Positions 1-9,195 of a DNA stretch of 64,000 nt are shown here, piece by piece. The stretch comes from JAGWRA01 sp963711505. GTDB lineage: Bacteria > Acidobacteriota > Vicinamibacteria > Vicinamibacterales > CAVVIG01. Both the position numbers and the translations under genes were made by a program. The stretch covers positions 1,674,001 to 1,738,000 of the forward strand of contig CAVQEJ010000003.1 of NCBI GenBank assembly GCA_963711505.1, read 5' to 3'. The notes under the pieces are model-generated. The model saw only the letters and a program-made list of their open reading frames with translations, was not told the DNA's origin and searched no databases. Numbering within the stretch: position 1 is the stretch's first letter; every line of letters starts with the position of its first letter.

Positions 1-231
1 GATCATCTCGGCCACGCCGTCCATGACCTCCTCGGCCGGCAGGATCCGCCGGCCGAGACTCATGATCTCGGCCACGGTGCGCCCGTCGCGGATGTGCTCG
101 AGCAGCTCGGCGGTGATGAAGGCGACGGCTTCGGGATAGTTCAGCTTCAGGCCGCGGGCGCGTCGCCGACGGGCGACTTCGGCCGCGGTGAAGACGAGCA
201 GCTTTTCCTGTTCGCGGGGGGTGAGGTGCAT
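1..231 (-). CDS. ureA: Urease subunit gamma, 3' end outside window
   Basis: Gamma subunit of the nickel enzyme urease, which hydrolyses urea to ammonia and carbamate in the cytoplasm. Reading leftward from the ATG at 231 gives 77 uninterrupted residues beginning MHLTPREQEKLLVF, followed by the characteristic LNYPEAVAFIT and GRTVAEIM stretches. The family is about 100 residues long, so roughly 23 residues lie beyond the left edge, and ureB/ureC and accessory genes would be expected there. The gap upstream (232-336) holds a GC-rich hairpin repeat and then the end of the TonB receptor gene on the same strand. The identification rests on near-continuous match to the UreA N-terminus as I know it. 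Confidence 0.93.
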   Translation of the reverse strand, partial: MHLTPREQEKLLVFTAAEVARRRRARGLKLNYPEAVAFITAELLEHIRDGRTVAEIMSLGRRILPAEEVMDGVAEMI

Positions 232-237
232 GGGAAC

Positions 238-318
238 AACGGGCTACGGGCTGCGGGCTACGGGCTCCAGGCGGCAGGTTCCCATCGAACCGCAGCCCGG
301 AGCCCGTGGCCCGGAGCC
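238..318. repeat. GC-rich text-like hairpin repeat
   Basis: Two arms built of short reiterated words face each other: 241-267 repeats GGGCTACGG / GGGCTGCGG and 291-318 repeats the complement (CCCGGAGCC, CCCGTGGCC). They fold into an imperfect stem between the receptor gene end and ureA. It belongs to the same style of quasi-palindromic intergenic word repeat seen at 10906-11050, 14505-14603 and 28161-28226. A terminator role for the receptor gene is possible but not shown. Confidence 0.6.
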
Positions 319-336
319 AGCTGACTCAGATCGGCC

Positions 337-3167
337 TCAGAACTCGATTCGGAGGCTCACTTCGGCGGTTCGCGGATCCATCGCTCCGTTGATCTGGTTG
401 AAGCGCGATCCGTTCGAGAGGTTGAAGTTGATCACGGCGTTCGTGTTCAGCAGGTTGAAGACGTCGAACATGCCCGTGATCCGCGCGGTCCCTCGATCTG
501 CACCGCCTTGTCGATCCGGATGCCGAGCAGGGCGGCCGTGTCCGTGTAGTTGTTGTTCAGGCTCTGCATGAAGAAGTGCTGCGTGCCTGCGTTCGGCAGC
601 GAGACGGTGATGAGCCGCGCCCACGGGGCGCCGCTCTGCACCTGCAGGTTCGCGCCGAACCGATCTGATACGGCAGCTCGTACCGGCCCGACATGCGCAG
701 GCTCCAGGAGCGGGTCTTCTGGCGGTTCGGCACCGTCGGATAGACGTCCTGGTAGAAGCCGATCGACACCGGGTCGGCCGACTGCGGGTTGTTGCTGGCC
801 GGATTGGCGCGGAGCTCGTTGCGCCAGGTGTAGTCGAAGCTGCTGTCGAGGAACAGCCCGCGCGGGAACCGCTTGTTGAAGGCGACCTCCAGCGTGTCGT
901 AGTTGGTGGCGCCGTTGTCCACGCTGGCCGGCATGGTGGCCATCAGGTTGTTGACGACGCCGCTGAGGGAGGACGGGATGTCGTAGACGGTGAAGCTCTG
1001 GGTCCCCTGCGTGCCCTGGTCGTAGCTCTGCAGCGTCACGGGCACCGTCACCGGCACGGTGAACCCGCCCTCACGGGCGAGATTGTAGGTCGTGAAGTTG
1101 TTGCGCGTCATCTTGCGGACGTAGGCGAGACGGAGCGCCGACTCCCCCCAGAACTGCCGCTCGTACGAAGCGTCGACCTCGTCGGTGTAAGGCACCTTGA
1201 TGTTCGGGTCGTACTGCGTCTCCTGCCGCCGGTCGCCGACAGCAGCGCCCCAGTTCCTGCGGGCCGTCGTACAGCCGATTGCCGTTCAGGTCGTTGAACG
1301 CATAGGTCCGCGTGTTGGTCGTCACCGGATCCACGCCCGTGAACGCGTCGGCGAAGTTGAAGTAGAAGCGGCCGTAGAAGCCCTTGACGACCGACTGGCC
1401 GTCGCCGTTCGGAATCCCAGCTCACGCCGATGCGCGGCACGACCGTGTTCCGGGTGAAGAGGGTCTTGCCCGGCGTCGTCGTCGCCGTGAAGATGTCCGA
1501 CAGCACCGGATCGGTCTTGCCGCCCTTGTAGAAGAGCCGCTGGTGATCGTAGCGAACGCCGGGCGTCACCGTCACCGGCCCGTCGGTCCAGCGATCCTGA
1601 AAATAGAGCGCCATGCGCCGGTCATAATCGTCGGCCGCCGTCCACGTCTTGCCGAAGGTCGACGGAGAGCCAACGGCCGACGAGCGGTGATCTCGTCGGG
1701 CGGGCCGTTGTTGTCCAGGTACAGATCGGCCCCGCAGCCCCGTCAGCCGAACGTCGTCCCGGTCCTTAGCCACTCGAAGCCGGCCTTCAGGTCGTGGCTG
1801 CCCATCTTGTTCGGGAGGAAATAGGTGCCGGTGCCGAAGACCTGCGGTTTCGATGGCTTCGAGTCGAATGCGTTCCAGCCCGCGCCGGTCTGCAGGCCGG
1901 TGCCGGAGTCCTGTGCGGCGGATGGGTCGTGAAGTCGACGTTCGGCACCCCGGGTAAGTACGAAGGCCGACACTCAGCTCGGTGAACAGACGGTTGGTCC
2001 AGACGCGCTGGTACCGGCCGCTGTAGTTCCAGCTCGGGCTGAATTCGCCAGCGCCGTCTCAGGACCGACCGTCGCCGACAGGCCGCGCAGCGGCTCGTCC
2101 TTCCTGTTCCAGTCGTAGAAACCGACCAGCGTGTCCTTCGGCGTGGCCTTGTAGGTCTCCTTGGTCGTGAAATCCTTGAAGATCGCCAGGTTCGTGGCGA
2201 GCCCTCCGGGCACGCCGGAGAACTGACTTGTCGATCCGGAAGTGGTTGTAGGCGGCGTAGAACCAGAGCTTGTCCTTGATACCGTACCGCCCAGCTCCGC
2301 ATGGCCTTCCCAGTACTGGAGGTTCGGCTGGCCGGTGAACCCCCGCGCCGCGGTCGCCGTCCATGTTGTCGCCGACGAAGTTGCGCCCTCATAGGTGAAG
2401 TTCTCCAGGCCCTTAAAGGCATTGCCGCCGCTCTTCACGGTCGCGTGACCATCGCGCCAGGCGTATTCATGGACACATCGCCGCCAGCCGCGGTGACCGA
2501 GACCTCGCTGACACGAAGTAGTCGACGTAGTTGCCGTCGCCGCCCGTGCCCTCGGTCGTGTCGATGCCGTTCATGAGATGCGATTCTGGCCGCGGATGCC
2601 GAAGCTGTCGTAGCCGGTCTGCTGCATCTTGTGGCTGCCGCCGACGTCGAAGCCCTGCATCCGGATGCCCGGCGCCTGCGCGAGCGAGCCCCACAGGTCG
2701 GTCGAGCTCGGCACGCCGACCAGCTTCGCCGTGTTCAGCACGTCGCCGACCTAGGTCGACTGGATGTCGACCACGGGCGCCTCGGCCGTGACGGTGACGT
2801 TCTCCTTCATCGAGGCGAGCTGCATCGTGACGTCGACCGTCAGGGTCTGGTTGGCCGCCAGCACGATGCTGGCCCGGGTTGCCGGCTGGAAGCCCGACAG
2901 GTCGAACCTCAGCGAGTAGGTGCCGGAGGGCAGCGCCGGAATCCGGTAGACGCCGTTCGCCTCCGTGACCGAAACCTGCGAGCCGATCAGCGCCGGCGAG
3001 GTAGCGGTCACCGTGACGCCCGGCAGGACCGCGCCCTGGGCATCCTTGACCGTTCCGGTGAGCACGCCCGCGCCGCCGACCTGCGCCTGCGCCGCAGACG
3101 CCAGCAGCCAGATGGCCGCGCACGACAGTGCGCGCCAGCTAATCCGTCGCAACCGATTCCTGATCAT
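337..3167 (-). pseudogene. TonB-dependent receptor with carboxypeptidase regulatory domain, heavily disrupted
   Basis: Outer-membrane receptor of the acidobacterial CarboxypepD_reg/TonB type, about 940 codons. The ATG at 3167 follows GGAGGAGGG; residues 1-29 are a signal peptide ending AAQAQ, then a carboxypeptidase regulatory-like fold (GTVKDAQGAVLPGVTV ... SGTYSLRFDLSGF), a plug-like region (FGIRGQNR, LMNGIDTTEG), and barrel segments ending in the aromatic terminus SLRIEF. The reading frame is broken by an in-frame TAG near 2752 (CAG would give Gln) and by frame changes near 2585, 2515, 2440, 2220, 2060, 1970, 1740, 1250 and 650, each flanked by recognisable barrel sequence. That is far denser than in the neighbours, so true decay is possible, though sequencing error contributes elsewhere in the window. 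The ligand cannot be told. Confidence 0.8.
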
Positions 3168-3593
3168 GAGTCCCTCCTCCTGAATTACACGCCGTCCGCG
3201 CCGCGTGGCCGCGGCCGCTGACGGCCAAGTCTCTCTCCCCGCGAACATGACGTCGCCGGTCCCCTGCAAACGGCGATCCGTGGATGCCCTGCCGTCCACG
3301 CCCGAGGAGTCACGCGCACACACCACCGGCACGGTGCCGGCGTGAGAAGACGCGGATCCTCTCGCGTTCAGGCCGGACTATAGGGCCAAACGGCTGAGGC
3401 CGTTGCAAACTGAGTCGTAATTTGTTCGTGACAATTGGCGGAAGTTGACCGCACGCACTTCATTTCGCCGGATTCCACCGTTCGATTTCCTGGAGTTGGC
3501 GTCCCGGACGCCACGACGTTGGTGTCGACAACCTACTGCTGAGCTTGATGCCGGGGCAGCGTTCGGCGGCGCCTGCCCCGCGCCGCGCGACAG
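3168..3593. other. Intergenic region between receptor and mscL
   Basis: Leader and promoter region of the receptor gene (see 3377-3404) and the 3' flank of mscL. Apart from the possible promoter and inverted repeat I see no gene or RNA here; the long open frames that cross it on both strands have no recognisable sequence. Confidence 0.5.
3377..3404 (-). promoter_or_regulatory. Possible promoter and operator of the receptor gene
   Basis: On the minus strand a TATAGT hexamer (3377-3382) lies about 210 nt upstream of the receptor ATG, and just upstream of it is a perfect inverted repeat AACGGC-TGAG-GCCGTT (3389-3404). No good -35 hexamer sits at 17 nt, so this is a weak promoter call; the inverted repeat could be an operator. 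Confidence 0.25.
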
Positions 3594-4035
3594 TCACGGC
3601 AGCTCCGAGGTGCACTGCGGGCAGCGGACCGCCTGGATCGGAATGACGCTGCAGCAGGACCTGACACGTCTTCGTCACCGGTTCGGCAGCCGGCGCCGGC
3701 GCGGGCGGGCGCCGCAGCCGGTTCACCTGCCGCACGAGCAGGAAGACGCTGAAGGCGACGATCACGAACTGAATCACCGCGTTGATGAACAGGCCGTAGT
3801 TGAGCGTCGCGGCCCCGGCGGCCTTCGCCGCCGCCAGCGTGTCGAAGTGCCCCGGCCCCAGCGTGATGAAGCGATCGCCGAAGTCGACGCGGCCGATGAG
3901 CAGGCCGAGCGGCGGCATCAGGATGTCGGCGACCAGCGACGACACGATCTTGCCGAACGCGGCACCGATGACCACGCCGATGGCCAGGTCGAGCGCGTTG
4001 CCCTTGACCGCGAACTCCCGGAATTCCTTCCACAT
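3594..4035 (-). CDS. mscL: Large-conductance mechanosensitive channel MscL, frameshift near the 3' end
   Basis: Pentameric inner-membrane channel that opens under hypo-osmotic membrane tension. The N-terminus MWKEFREFAVKGNALDLA and the first pore helix VIGAAFGKIVSSLVADILMP are classic MscL, and a second helix (NAVIQFVIVAFSVFLLV) follows at about residues 82-100. After the Pro-rich linker at residue 120 the frame runs on into unrelated sequence, but shifting by one base near 3655 restores a short tail CSVIPIQAVRCPQCTSELP ending at a TGA at 3594-3596. That tail matches the zinc-ribbon-like C-terminus found on many MscL proteins, so the native gene almost certainly ends at 3594 and the longer frame to 3460 is an indel artefact. 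Length then is about 147 residues, normal for the family. Confidence 0.92.
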
Positions 4036-4098
4036 GGCCTGGTCCTCCTCGACCGGCCCGCGGGCGCCTCCGCCCGCGGCGTCAGGACGCCGCGGGCG

Positions 4099-4560
4099 TC
4101 ACCGGCGCGAGGTCGACTGCAGCCCGCCGCCCGACCGTTGCGAGTGCTCCTTGTGGCTGCGGATCCGATTGTAGGGCAGGGACACGAGCACGGTGGCCTC
4201 CCCCTGCGGGGCGAAGCACACATGGGCGTGGGTCACCTCGGTCGACGCCCGCAGCGCGCGCGCCACGTCGGGCGTCACGTAGCCGAGCATGACGATCGTG
4301 CCATCGGCGAGTTTGTGCGCCTGGTACCACTGATAGATCGGCCGCCCGTACAGCGGCGCCTTGGCGATCGCCGGCGCCGAGACGAAGCCGAACACGCCGT
4401 TCGGCTGCCGGTCCAGTCCCAGTCCTTCGTGCTCCGGCCCGATCGGGTGCACGCCGTGCGCGACGCGCAGCGCCTCCCGGGCGGCTTCACCGCCTCCCAT
4501 CTCGCCCGCGGCCGTCGCCGCCGCGCCGCTCGGATGCTCTCTGACTCCCGATCCGTCCAT
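4099..4560 (-). CDS. Hypothetical protein, about 153 residues
   Basis: Not recognised as a named family. The ATG at 4560 opens a frame whose central part (residues 50-135, e.g. VGFVSAPAIAKAPLYGRPI-like and LADGTIVMLGYVTPDVARAL) has the composition of a folded domain: alternating hydrophobic and charged residues, and no low-complexity Arg/Pro runs as seen in antisense frames. No signal peptide or membrane helix. It lies between mscL and a divergently transcribed cysteine-cluster gene at 4724, so the 4560-4724 gap would carry both promoters. The true start could be further in, since the first 45 residues are Gly/Ala/Glu-rich and unconvincing. Confidence 0.5.
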   Translation of the reverse strand: MDGSGVREHPSGAAATAAGEMGGGEAAREALRVAHGVHPIGPEHEGLGLDRQPNGVFGFVSAPAIAKAPLYGRPIYQWYQAHKLADGTIVMLGYVTPDVARALRASTEVTHAHVCFAPQGEATVLVSLPYNRIRSHKEHSQRSGGGLQSTSRR

Positions 4561-4723
4561 GGCTCGCTGTTCGCCCTCCCTGCCTCAGGCCGGCCGCACC
4601 GGAAGGGGCCTCGTGGCCCGTCGCCGCAGGCGCACGGCCGCGCCAAGCCGGACATTATATCCAAACGCTGCCGTCCCGAATACCATCGCCCGCTCCGGCC
4701 GACGCAGTCTATGCTGGGCGGCG

Positions 4724-5932
4724 GTGTCTACCGACCCAACGCGTTCCTCGGTGCGTGCCCTGACCATTCACGCCGACTACGCCTGCCGCCAGAGCGGCCG
4801 CTGCTGCACGGCGGGCTGGGCGATTCCCGTGGAAGCTCCGCTCTACCGCGAACTGTCGGACGCCCTGGCCGACGGCCGGCTGCAGCAGCCGTCGGACACG
4901 GAGATGGCGGCGCCGTTTCTCGTGCACGCGCCACGCCCGGCCGATGCGGCCGCGCTGCTGGCCGTGCGCCCGTCGGGCGCCTGCGTCTTCTTCGACGGCG
5001 CGCCGTCGAATCTCTGCGCGCTGCAGCGCCAGGGGGGTGTCGCCTGGCTGCCGTCCGCCTGCCGCCACTTTCCGCGCGTCGCCCTGCGCGACGCGCGCGG
5101 CACGTCGATCACCCTGTCGCACTACTGCCCGACCGCGGCGCGGCAGCTCCTGCGGACGGACGTGCCGCTCGCCATCACCGATCGCCCGCCCGCGTTCCCG
5201 TCCGACAGCCTGTACGAAGGCCTCGACGCGCGCGACACCTGGCCGCCGCTGCTGCGCCCGGGCGTCCTCGCCAATCCGGAGATGTACGACCTCTGGGAAG
5301 CCCACCTCGTCGGCGCCTGCGCCGACGAGGACCTGTGCCCGGAAGACGCGCTGTACCGGATCGTCCGCGTCACCGAGGCGCTTCGCACCTGGACGGTGGA
5401 CGATGGCCCGCTCGTCGAGCGGGCGCGGGCCATCTGCGCATCGCCGCCGTCGGCGCTGCCGGCCGAAGCGGCCGCGTTCGCGGCGGGTCATCGCGACGCC
5501 TCGTGGCCGCTCCACGCCCTCGTGTCGGCGGCCATCCCCGCAGCGCTCGCCTCCTCACCGGACGCGCCGTGGAATCCCCTCGTCTGGCGCGACCAGGTCG
5601 AACCGGCGTGGCGCGCACTCGCCCGCCCGATCCGCCGCTATCTCGCTGCGCGCGGTTTCGCGAACTGGCTCGCCTACCAGGGACAGGGGCTGCGCACCGT
5701 CGTCGCCGGCCTCGCCGCGGCCCTGGGCGTGCTGCGCGTCGAAGCCGTGCGCCTCGCCGCCCGGCACGTCCGGCCGCTCGACGAAGCGCTGCTGCTCGAC
5801 GCGTTCCAGGAGAGCGATCGGCGGCTCGTGCACCTGGCCTCTCCCGACGATCTCGCGCGCCGGCTCGCTGCCGCCGAGGCATCGGCAACTGGCGCCTGGC
5901 TGCGGGCGCTGGGCGACGGCACGGGCGACTGA
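4724..5932 (+). CDS. YkgJ-family cysteine cluster protein
   Basis: About 402 residues. Near the N-terminus is YACRQSGRCCTAG, and further on CRHFPRVALRD and SHYCPTAARQLL, which together form the CX2-6CC...C...C metal-binding cysteine cluster of the YkgJ/FliB-like family (zinc or iron-sulfur binding; function unsettled, the flagellin lysine methylase FliB shares it). The rest is helical without membrane segments. The start is taken as GTG 4724 because a -10-like TATGCT (4710-4715) sits 8 nt before it with no Shine-Dalgarno, a pattern also seen at 51894 and 23670; GTG 4751 is the alternative. No functional partner is evident: the next gene, padR, begins 136 nt downstream behind its own operator. 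Confidence 0.72.
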   Translation: MSTDPTRSSVRALTIHADYACRQSGRCCTAGWAIPVEAPLYRELSDALADGRLQQPSDTEMAAPFLVHAPRPADAAALLAVRPSGACVFFDGAPSNLCALQRQGGVAWLPSACRHFPRVALRDARGTSITLSHYCPTAARQLLRTDVPLAITDRPPAFPSDSLYEGLDARDTWPPLLRPGVLANPEMYDLWEAHLVGACADEDLCPEDALYRIVRVTEALRTWTVDDGPLVERARAICASPPSALPAEAAAFAAGHRDASWPLHALVSAAIPAALASSPDAPWNPLVWRDQVEPAWRALARPIRRYLAARGFANWLAYQGQGLRTVVAGLAAALGVLRVEAVRLAARHVRPLDEALLLDAFQESDRRLVHLASPDDLARRLAAAEASATGAWLRALGDGTGD

Positions 5933-5998
5933 TTTCGCCGGATCGCCGAGCCCCCTCCCGTCGGACGAGCGGCAGGCATCCACGCCGACCTATGTTGA

Positions 5999-6025
5999 CT
6001 CTCGATATATATCGGGAACCGAGAG
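5999..6025. promoter_or_regulatory. Palindromic operator upstream of padR
   Basis: A perfect 12-bp AT-rich palindrome CGATATATATCG (6003-6014) is embedded in an outer inverted repeat CTCTCG (5999-6004) / CGAGAG (6020-6025). It lies 44-70 nt before the padR GTG. AT-rich palindromes of this sort upstream of padR-ADOP pairs are the expected target of the PadR repressor, so autoregulation of the pair is inferred. Confidence 0.6.
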
Positions 6026-6068
6026 AGGGGTATTTTCGTCTCAGCAGGAGACGAGGAGGACCGATCCG

Positions 6069-6386
6069 GTGACCCAATCCCGTCCGCTCAGTTACGGCGC
6101 GGTCGCCGTGCTGCACGCCGTGGCCGGCGGCTGCCGCTTCGGCTTCGACATCATGCACGCCACCGGCCTCACCAGCGGCAGTGTCTATCCGGCGCTCGAC
6201 CGCCTCGAGGATCTCGGCTACCTGACCTCGAGCTGGGAGGACGCGCGCACGGCGCGCCGCGAGAAGCGTCCGGCTCGGCGCTATTTCACGTTGACCGGGA
6301 CGGGCCGCGCCGCGCTGGGCGAGGCCCTGGAACGGTACAAGACGTTCCGGCCGGTGCCGCTCGCCGCGCGGCCGTCGCGCGCTTGA
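6069..6386 (+). CDS. PadR family transcriptional regulator
   Basis: A 105-residue winged-helix repressor. It starts at GTG 6069, preceded by GAGGAGGA 8 nt upstream. The sequence SYGAVAVLHAVAGGCRFGFDIM then GLTSGSVYPALDRLEDLGYL is the PadR helix-turn-helix, and RRYFTLTGTGRAAL is the beta wing. It is the short (PadR-s1-like) form lacking the long C-terminal helical domain. Nine bases separate its TGA from the next ATG (6396), so it is co-transcribed with the ADOP permease, the usual acidobacterial arrangement, and probably represses the pair through the palindrome at 5999-6025. Confidence 0.9.
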   Translation: MTQSRPLSYGAVAVLHAVAGGCRFGFDIMHATGLTSGSVYPALDRLEDLGYLTSSWEDARTARREKRPARRYFTLTGTGRAALGEALERYKTFRPVPLAARPSRA

Positions 6387-6395
6387 TTGCCAGAC

Positions 6396-9066
6396 ATGCC
6401 CGCACCACCCTCCGCCGATCGTCCGGCGCCCGGCGTCCTGCGAGCCGCCCTGCGGCTGGTCGGCCTCATCGCGCCGTTCGTCCCGGCGTCGCGCCGCCAG
6501 GGCTGGCGCGAGCAGTGGGCGGCCGACCTTGACATACGCGGCGCCCCGTGAGGCACCGGCCGATCTGATGCGACAGGCGCTCGGCGCGCTGCCGCACGCG
6601 TGCTGGCTTCGATTCCACGACTGGAGAGGCGATATGTTCCTGCACGATGTCCGCTATGCCCTGCGCACGCTGCTGAAGCGCCCCGCGTTCACGCTGGTCG
6701 CCGTCCTGATCCTCGGTCTCGGCATCGGCGCCAACGCCACGATCTTCAGCTGGGTCGAGACCGTCGTGCTCCGCCCGCTCTCGGGCGTACGGGCCCAGGA
6801 TCAGCTGTTCGCGGTGAATGGCACGAGCGAGACCCGCGCGAACCTGAGCCTCTCCTACCCGAACTACGTCGACATCAAGACGGCCCTGCCGCCTTCCGTC
6901 ACCGACCTGATGGCGTTCCGGATCGTCGCGCTGAACCTGAAGATCGGCCAGGCGCCACAGCGGGCCTGGGGAACGCTGACCACCGGCAACTACTTCGATC
7001 TGCTCGGCGTGAAGCCGGCGCTCGGCCGGACGTTCGTGCGCGACGACGACCGGGCGCCGGGGGCATCGCCGGTGGCCGTGATCAGCCATGAGTTCTGGGA
7101 GCGGGTGTTCGGCGGCGCGCCCGAGGCGGTCGGCCGGACGATTCAGGTGAACGGCCAGCCGTTCACCGTGATCGGTGTCGCGCCGGCGGGTTTCCACGGC
7201 CCGCCGAGCGGCATGCGCACCGACCTCTGGCTGCCGATGATGATGCAGCAGGCCGTCGTGCCGGGCGACCGGCTGCACGCGCGCGGCAACGGCTGGCTCG
7301 AGGGCGTGGCCCGCCTGGCCCCCGGGGCGACGCTCGCCCAGGCCCAGGCGGCGCTCGACGTCGTCGCACGGCGCCTCGTCACGATCGATCCGAAGATCAA
7401 TGCCGGCCGGGGGCTCGTGGCGTACCCGCTGTGGCGCGCGCCGCAGGAGGCGAGCGGCATCCTGGCGCCGATCCTCGCCGTGCTGATGGGCGTCGTCGGT
7501 CTCGTGCTGCTGATCGCCTGCGCGAACGTGGCGAGCCTGCTGCTCGCGCGCGCGGCCTCGCGCCAGCGGGAGGTGGCGGTGCGGCTCGCCCTCGGCGCGA
7601 GCCGGTGGCAGCTCGTCCGGCAGCTGCTCACCGAGAGCTTCGCGCTGGCAGTGGCCGGCGGACTGGTCGGCCTGCTCGTCGCGCGCTGGACGAGCGGCGC
7701 GCTGTCGGCCTTCGTGCCGCCAACCCCGTATCCGATCGCGCTGCGGCTCGGGCTCGATCCGCGCGTGGCCGGCTTCGCGTTCCTGCTGACCGTGGCCACG
7801 GGCATCATCTTCGGCCTCGCACCGGCCATCCAGGCGTCCCGCCCCGATCTCGTTCCCTCCCTGAAGGAGTCGGCGGGCACGGTGGCCGCCGGCGGCCGCC
7901 GCGCACGCTTCCGGCAGGGGCTCGTCGTCGGACAGGTCGCCCTGTCGCTGGTGCTGCTGGTGAGCGCCGGCCTGTTCCTGCGCACGCTGCAGGCCGCGCA
8001 GGACGTCGACCCCGGCTTCAGCACGCGGCAGGGCCTGATCGCGTCGCTCGATCTCCAGCCGACCGGCTACGACCGGGCGCATGGCGTGGCGTTCTTCCGC
8101 GATCTCGTGACCCGCCTCGACGCGCTGCCGGGCGTCGACTCGGCCGCGCTGACCCAGAACGTCCCGCTGAACATCGGCGGCACGTCCGACACGTCGGGCG
8201 ACATCGAGGGCTATGCGCCGAAGCCGCACGAGGAGATCGTGCTCTTCTACAGCAGCGTCACGCCGGGCTACTTCACGACGATGGGTATTCCGGTGCTGCA
8301 GGGGCGCGCGTTCACGGAGGCCGATGATGCCGATGCGCCCCCGGTCGTCGTCATCAACGAGACGATGGCGCAGCGCTACTGGCCGGGGCGCAATCCGCTC
8401 GGCGGGCACATCCGCCACGGCACGCAGACGCTGACGGTCGTGGGGGTCGTGAAGTCGGGGAAGTACATCAGCCTCGGCGAGCAGCCGCGGGCGTTCATGT
8501 ACTACCCGCTGGCGCAGACCTACGCCCCCGGCATGGTACTGGTCGTGAAGACGGCGGGCGATCCCGACGCCGTGCTGCCGGCCATCCGGCGCGTCGCGCA
8601 CGGCCTCAATGCCGACGTGCCGCTGTTCGACGTCCGGACGATCGCCGAGCACCTGGACATCGCGCTGTTCATGCAGCGGCTCGCCGCGACGCTGCTCGGC
8701 CTGTTCGGCGTGCTCGCCCTGCTGCTCGCCGCGATCGGTCTCTACGGCGTGGTGGCCTACGCGGTGAGCCAGCGGACGCAGGAGATCGGCATCCGGATGG
8801 CGCTCGGCGCCGGTCCCGGCCAGGTGATGCGGCTCATCCTGCGCGAGGGCATGGCGTTGACGCTGGCCGGCTGCGCGGTCGGCCTGCTGCTCGCCGCCGG
8901 CGTGACGCGGGTCTTCGCGAGCCAGCTCGTCGGCGTCGGCCCGCTCGACGCGGTGAGCTTCGGCGGCACGGCGGTCGTGCTGGCCCTCGTGGCGCTCGTC
9001 GCCTCGTGGCTGCCAGCCCGGCGCGCCGCACGCGTCGATCCGCTGTCGGCGCTGCGCTGCGACTGA
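6396..9066 (+). CDS. ADOP family FtsX-like permease, frameshift near 6540
   Basis: Acidobacterial duplicated orphan permease: a MacB/FtsX-type ABC permease with two copies of the periplasmic and four-helix modules and no partner ATPase nearby. Its transport substrate is unknown. From the ATG at 6396 the frame reads an ADOP-type cytoplasmic N-terminus (FVPASRRQGWREQWAADL) until a stop near 6550; a one-base shift joins it to LGALPHACWLRFHDW and the main body (MFLHDVRYALRTLLKRPAFT, about residue 85). Helices lie near 100-122, 365-390, 415-440, 480-505, then after a second MacB_PCD half at 765-785, 825-850 and 860-880. The C-terminus ends in the family's SWLPARRAARVDPLSALR signature. Total about 890 residues, typical. 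The next gene is 130 nt away with its own ribosome site. Confidence 0.92.
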
Positions 9067-9130
9067 GCGCGGCGCCCCATCTCGGCCGTATCCTCCCCGC
9101 CTCGTCGGCGGTCCGCGCCGGCCCGCATTC

Positions 9131-9173
9131 GTGATACAAGGACGGGACGCGGGCGCAATGCGGCGCCCGGACG
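9131..9173 (+). promoter_or_regulatory. Putative promoter and leader hairpin of the amidase gene
   Basis: TGATACAA (9132-9139) resembles an extended -10 element. It is followed by a CGGGCGC/GCGCCCG stem-loop (about 9151-9172) and then the ribosome site GGGGAGGA 10 nt before ATG 9196. No clear -35. Low confidence. Confidence 0.3.
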
Positions 9174-9195
9174 CATCCAGGGGAGGATACCGGGC

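Noticed and set aside
3445..6072. 875-codon plus-strand frame crossing mscL, the hypothetical gene and the YkgJ gene
   Set aside because: It crosses well-supported genes in other frames and shows no recognisable segment.
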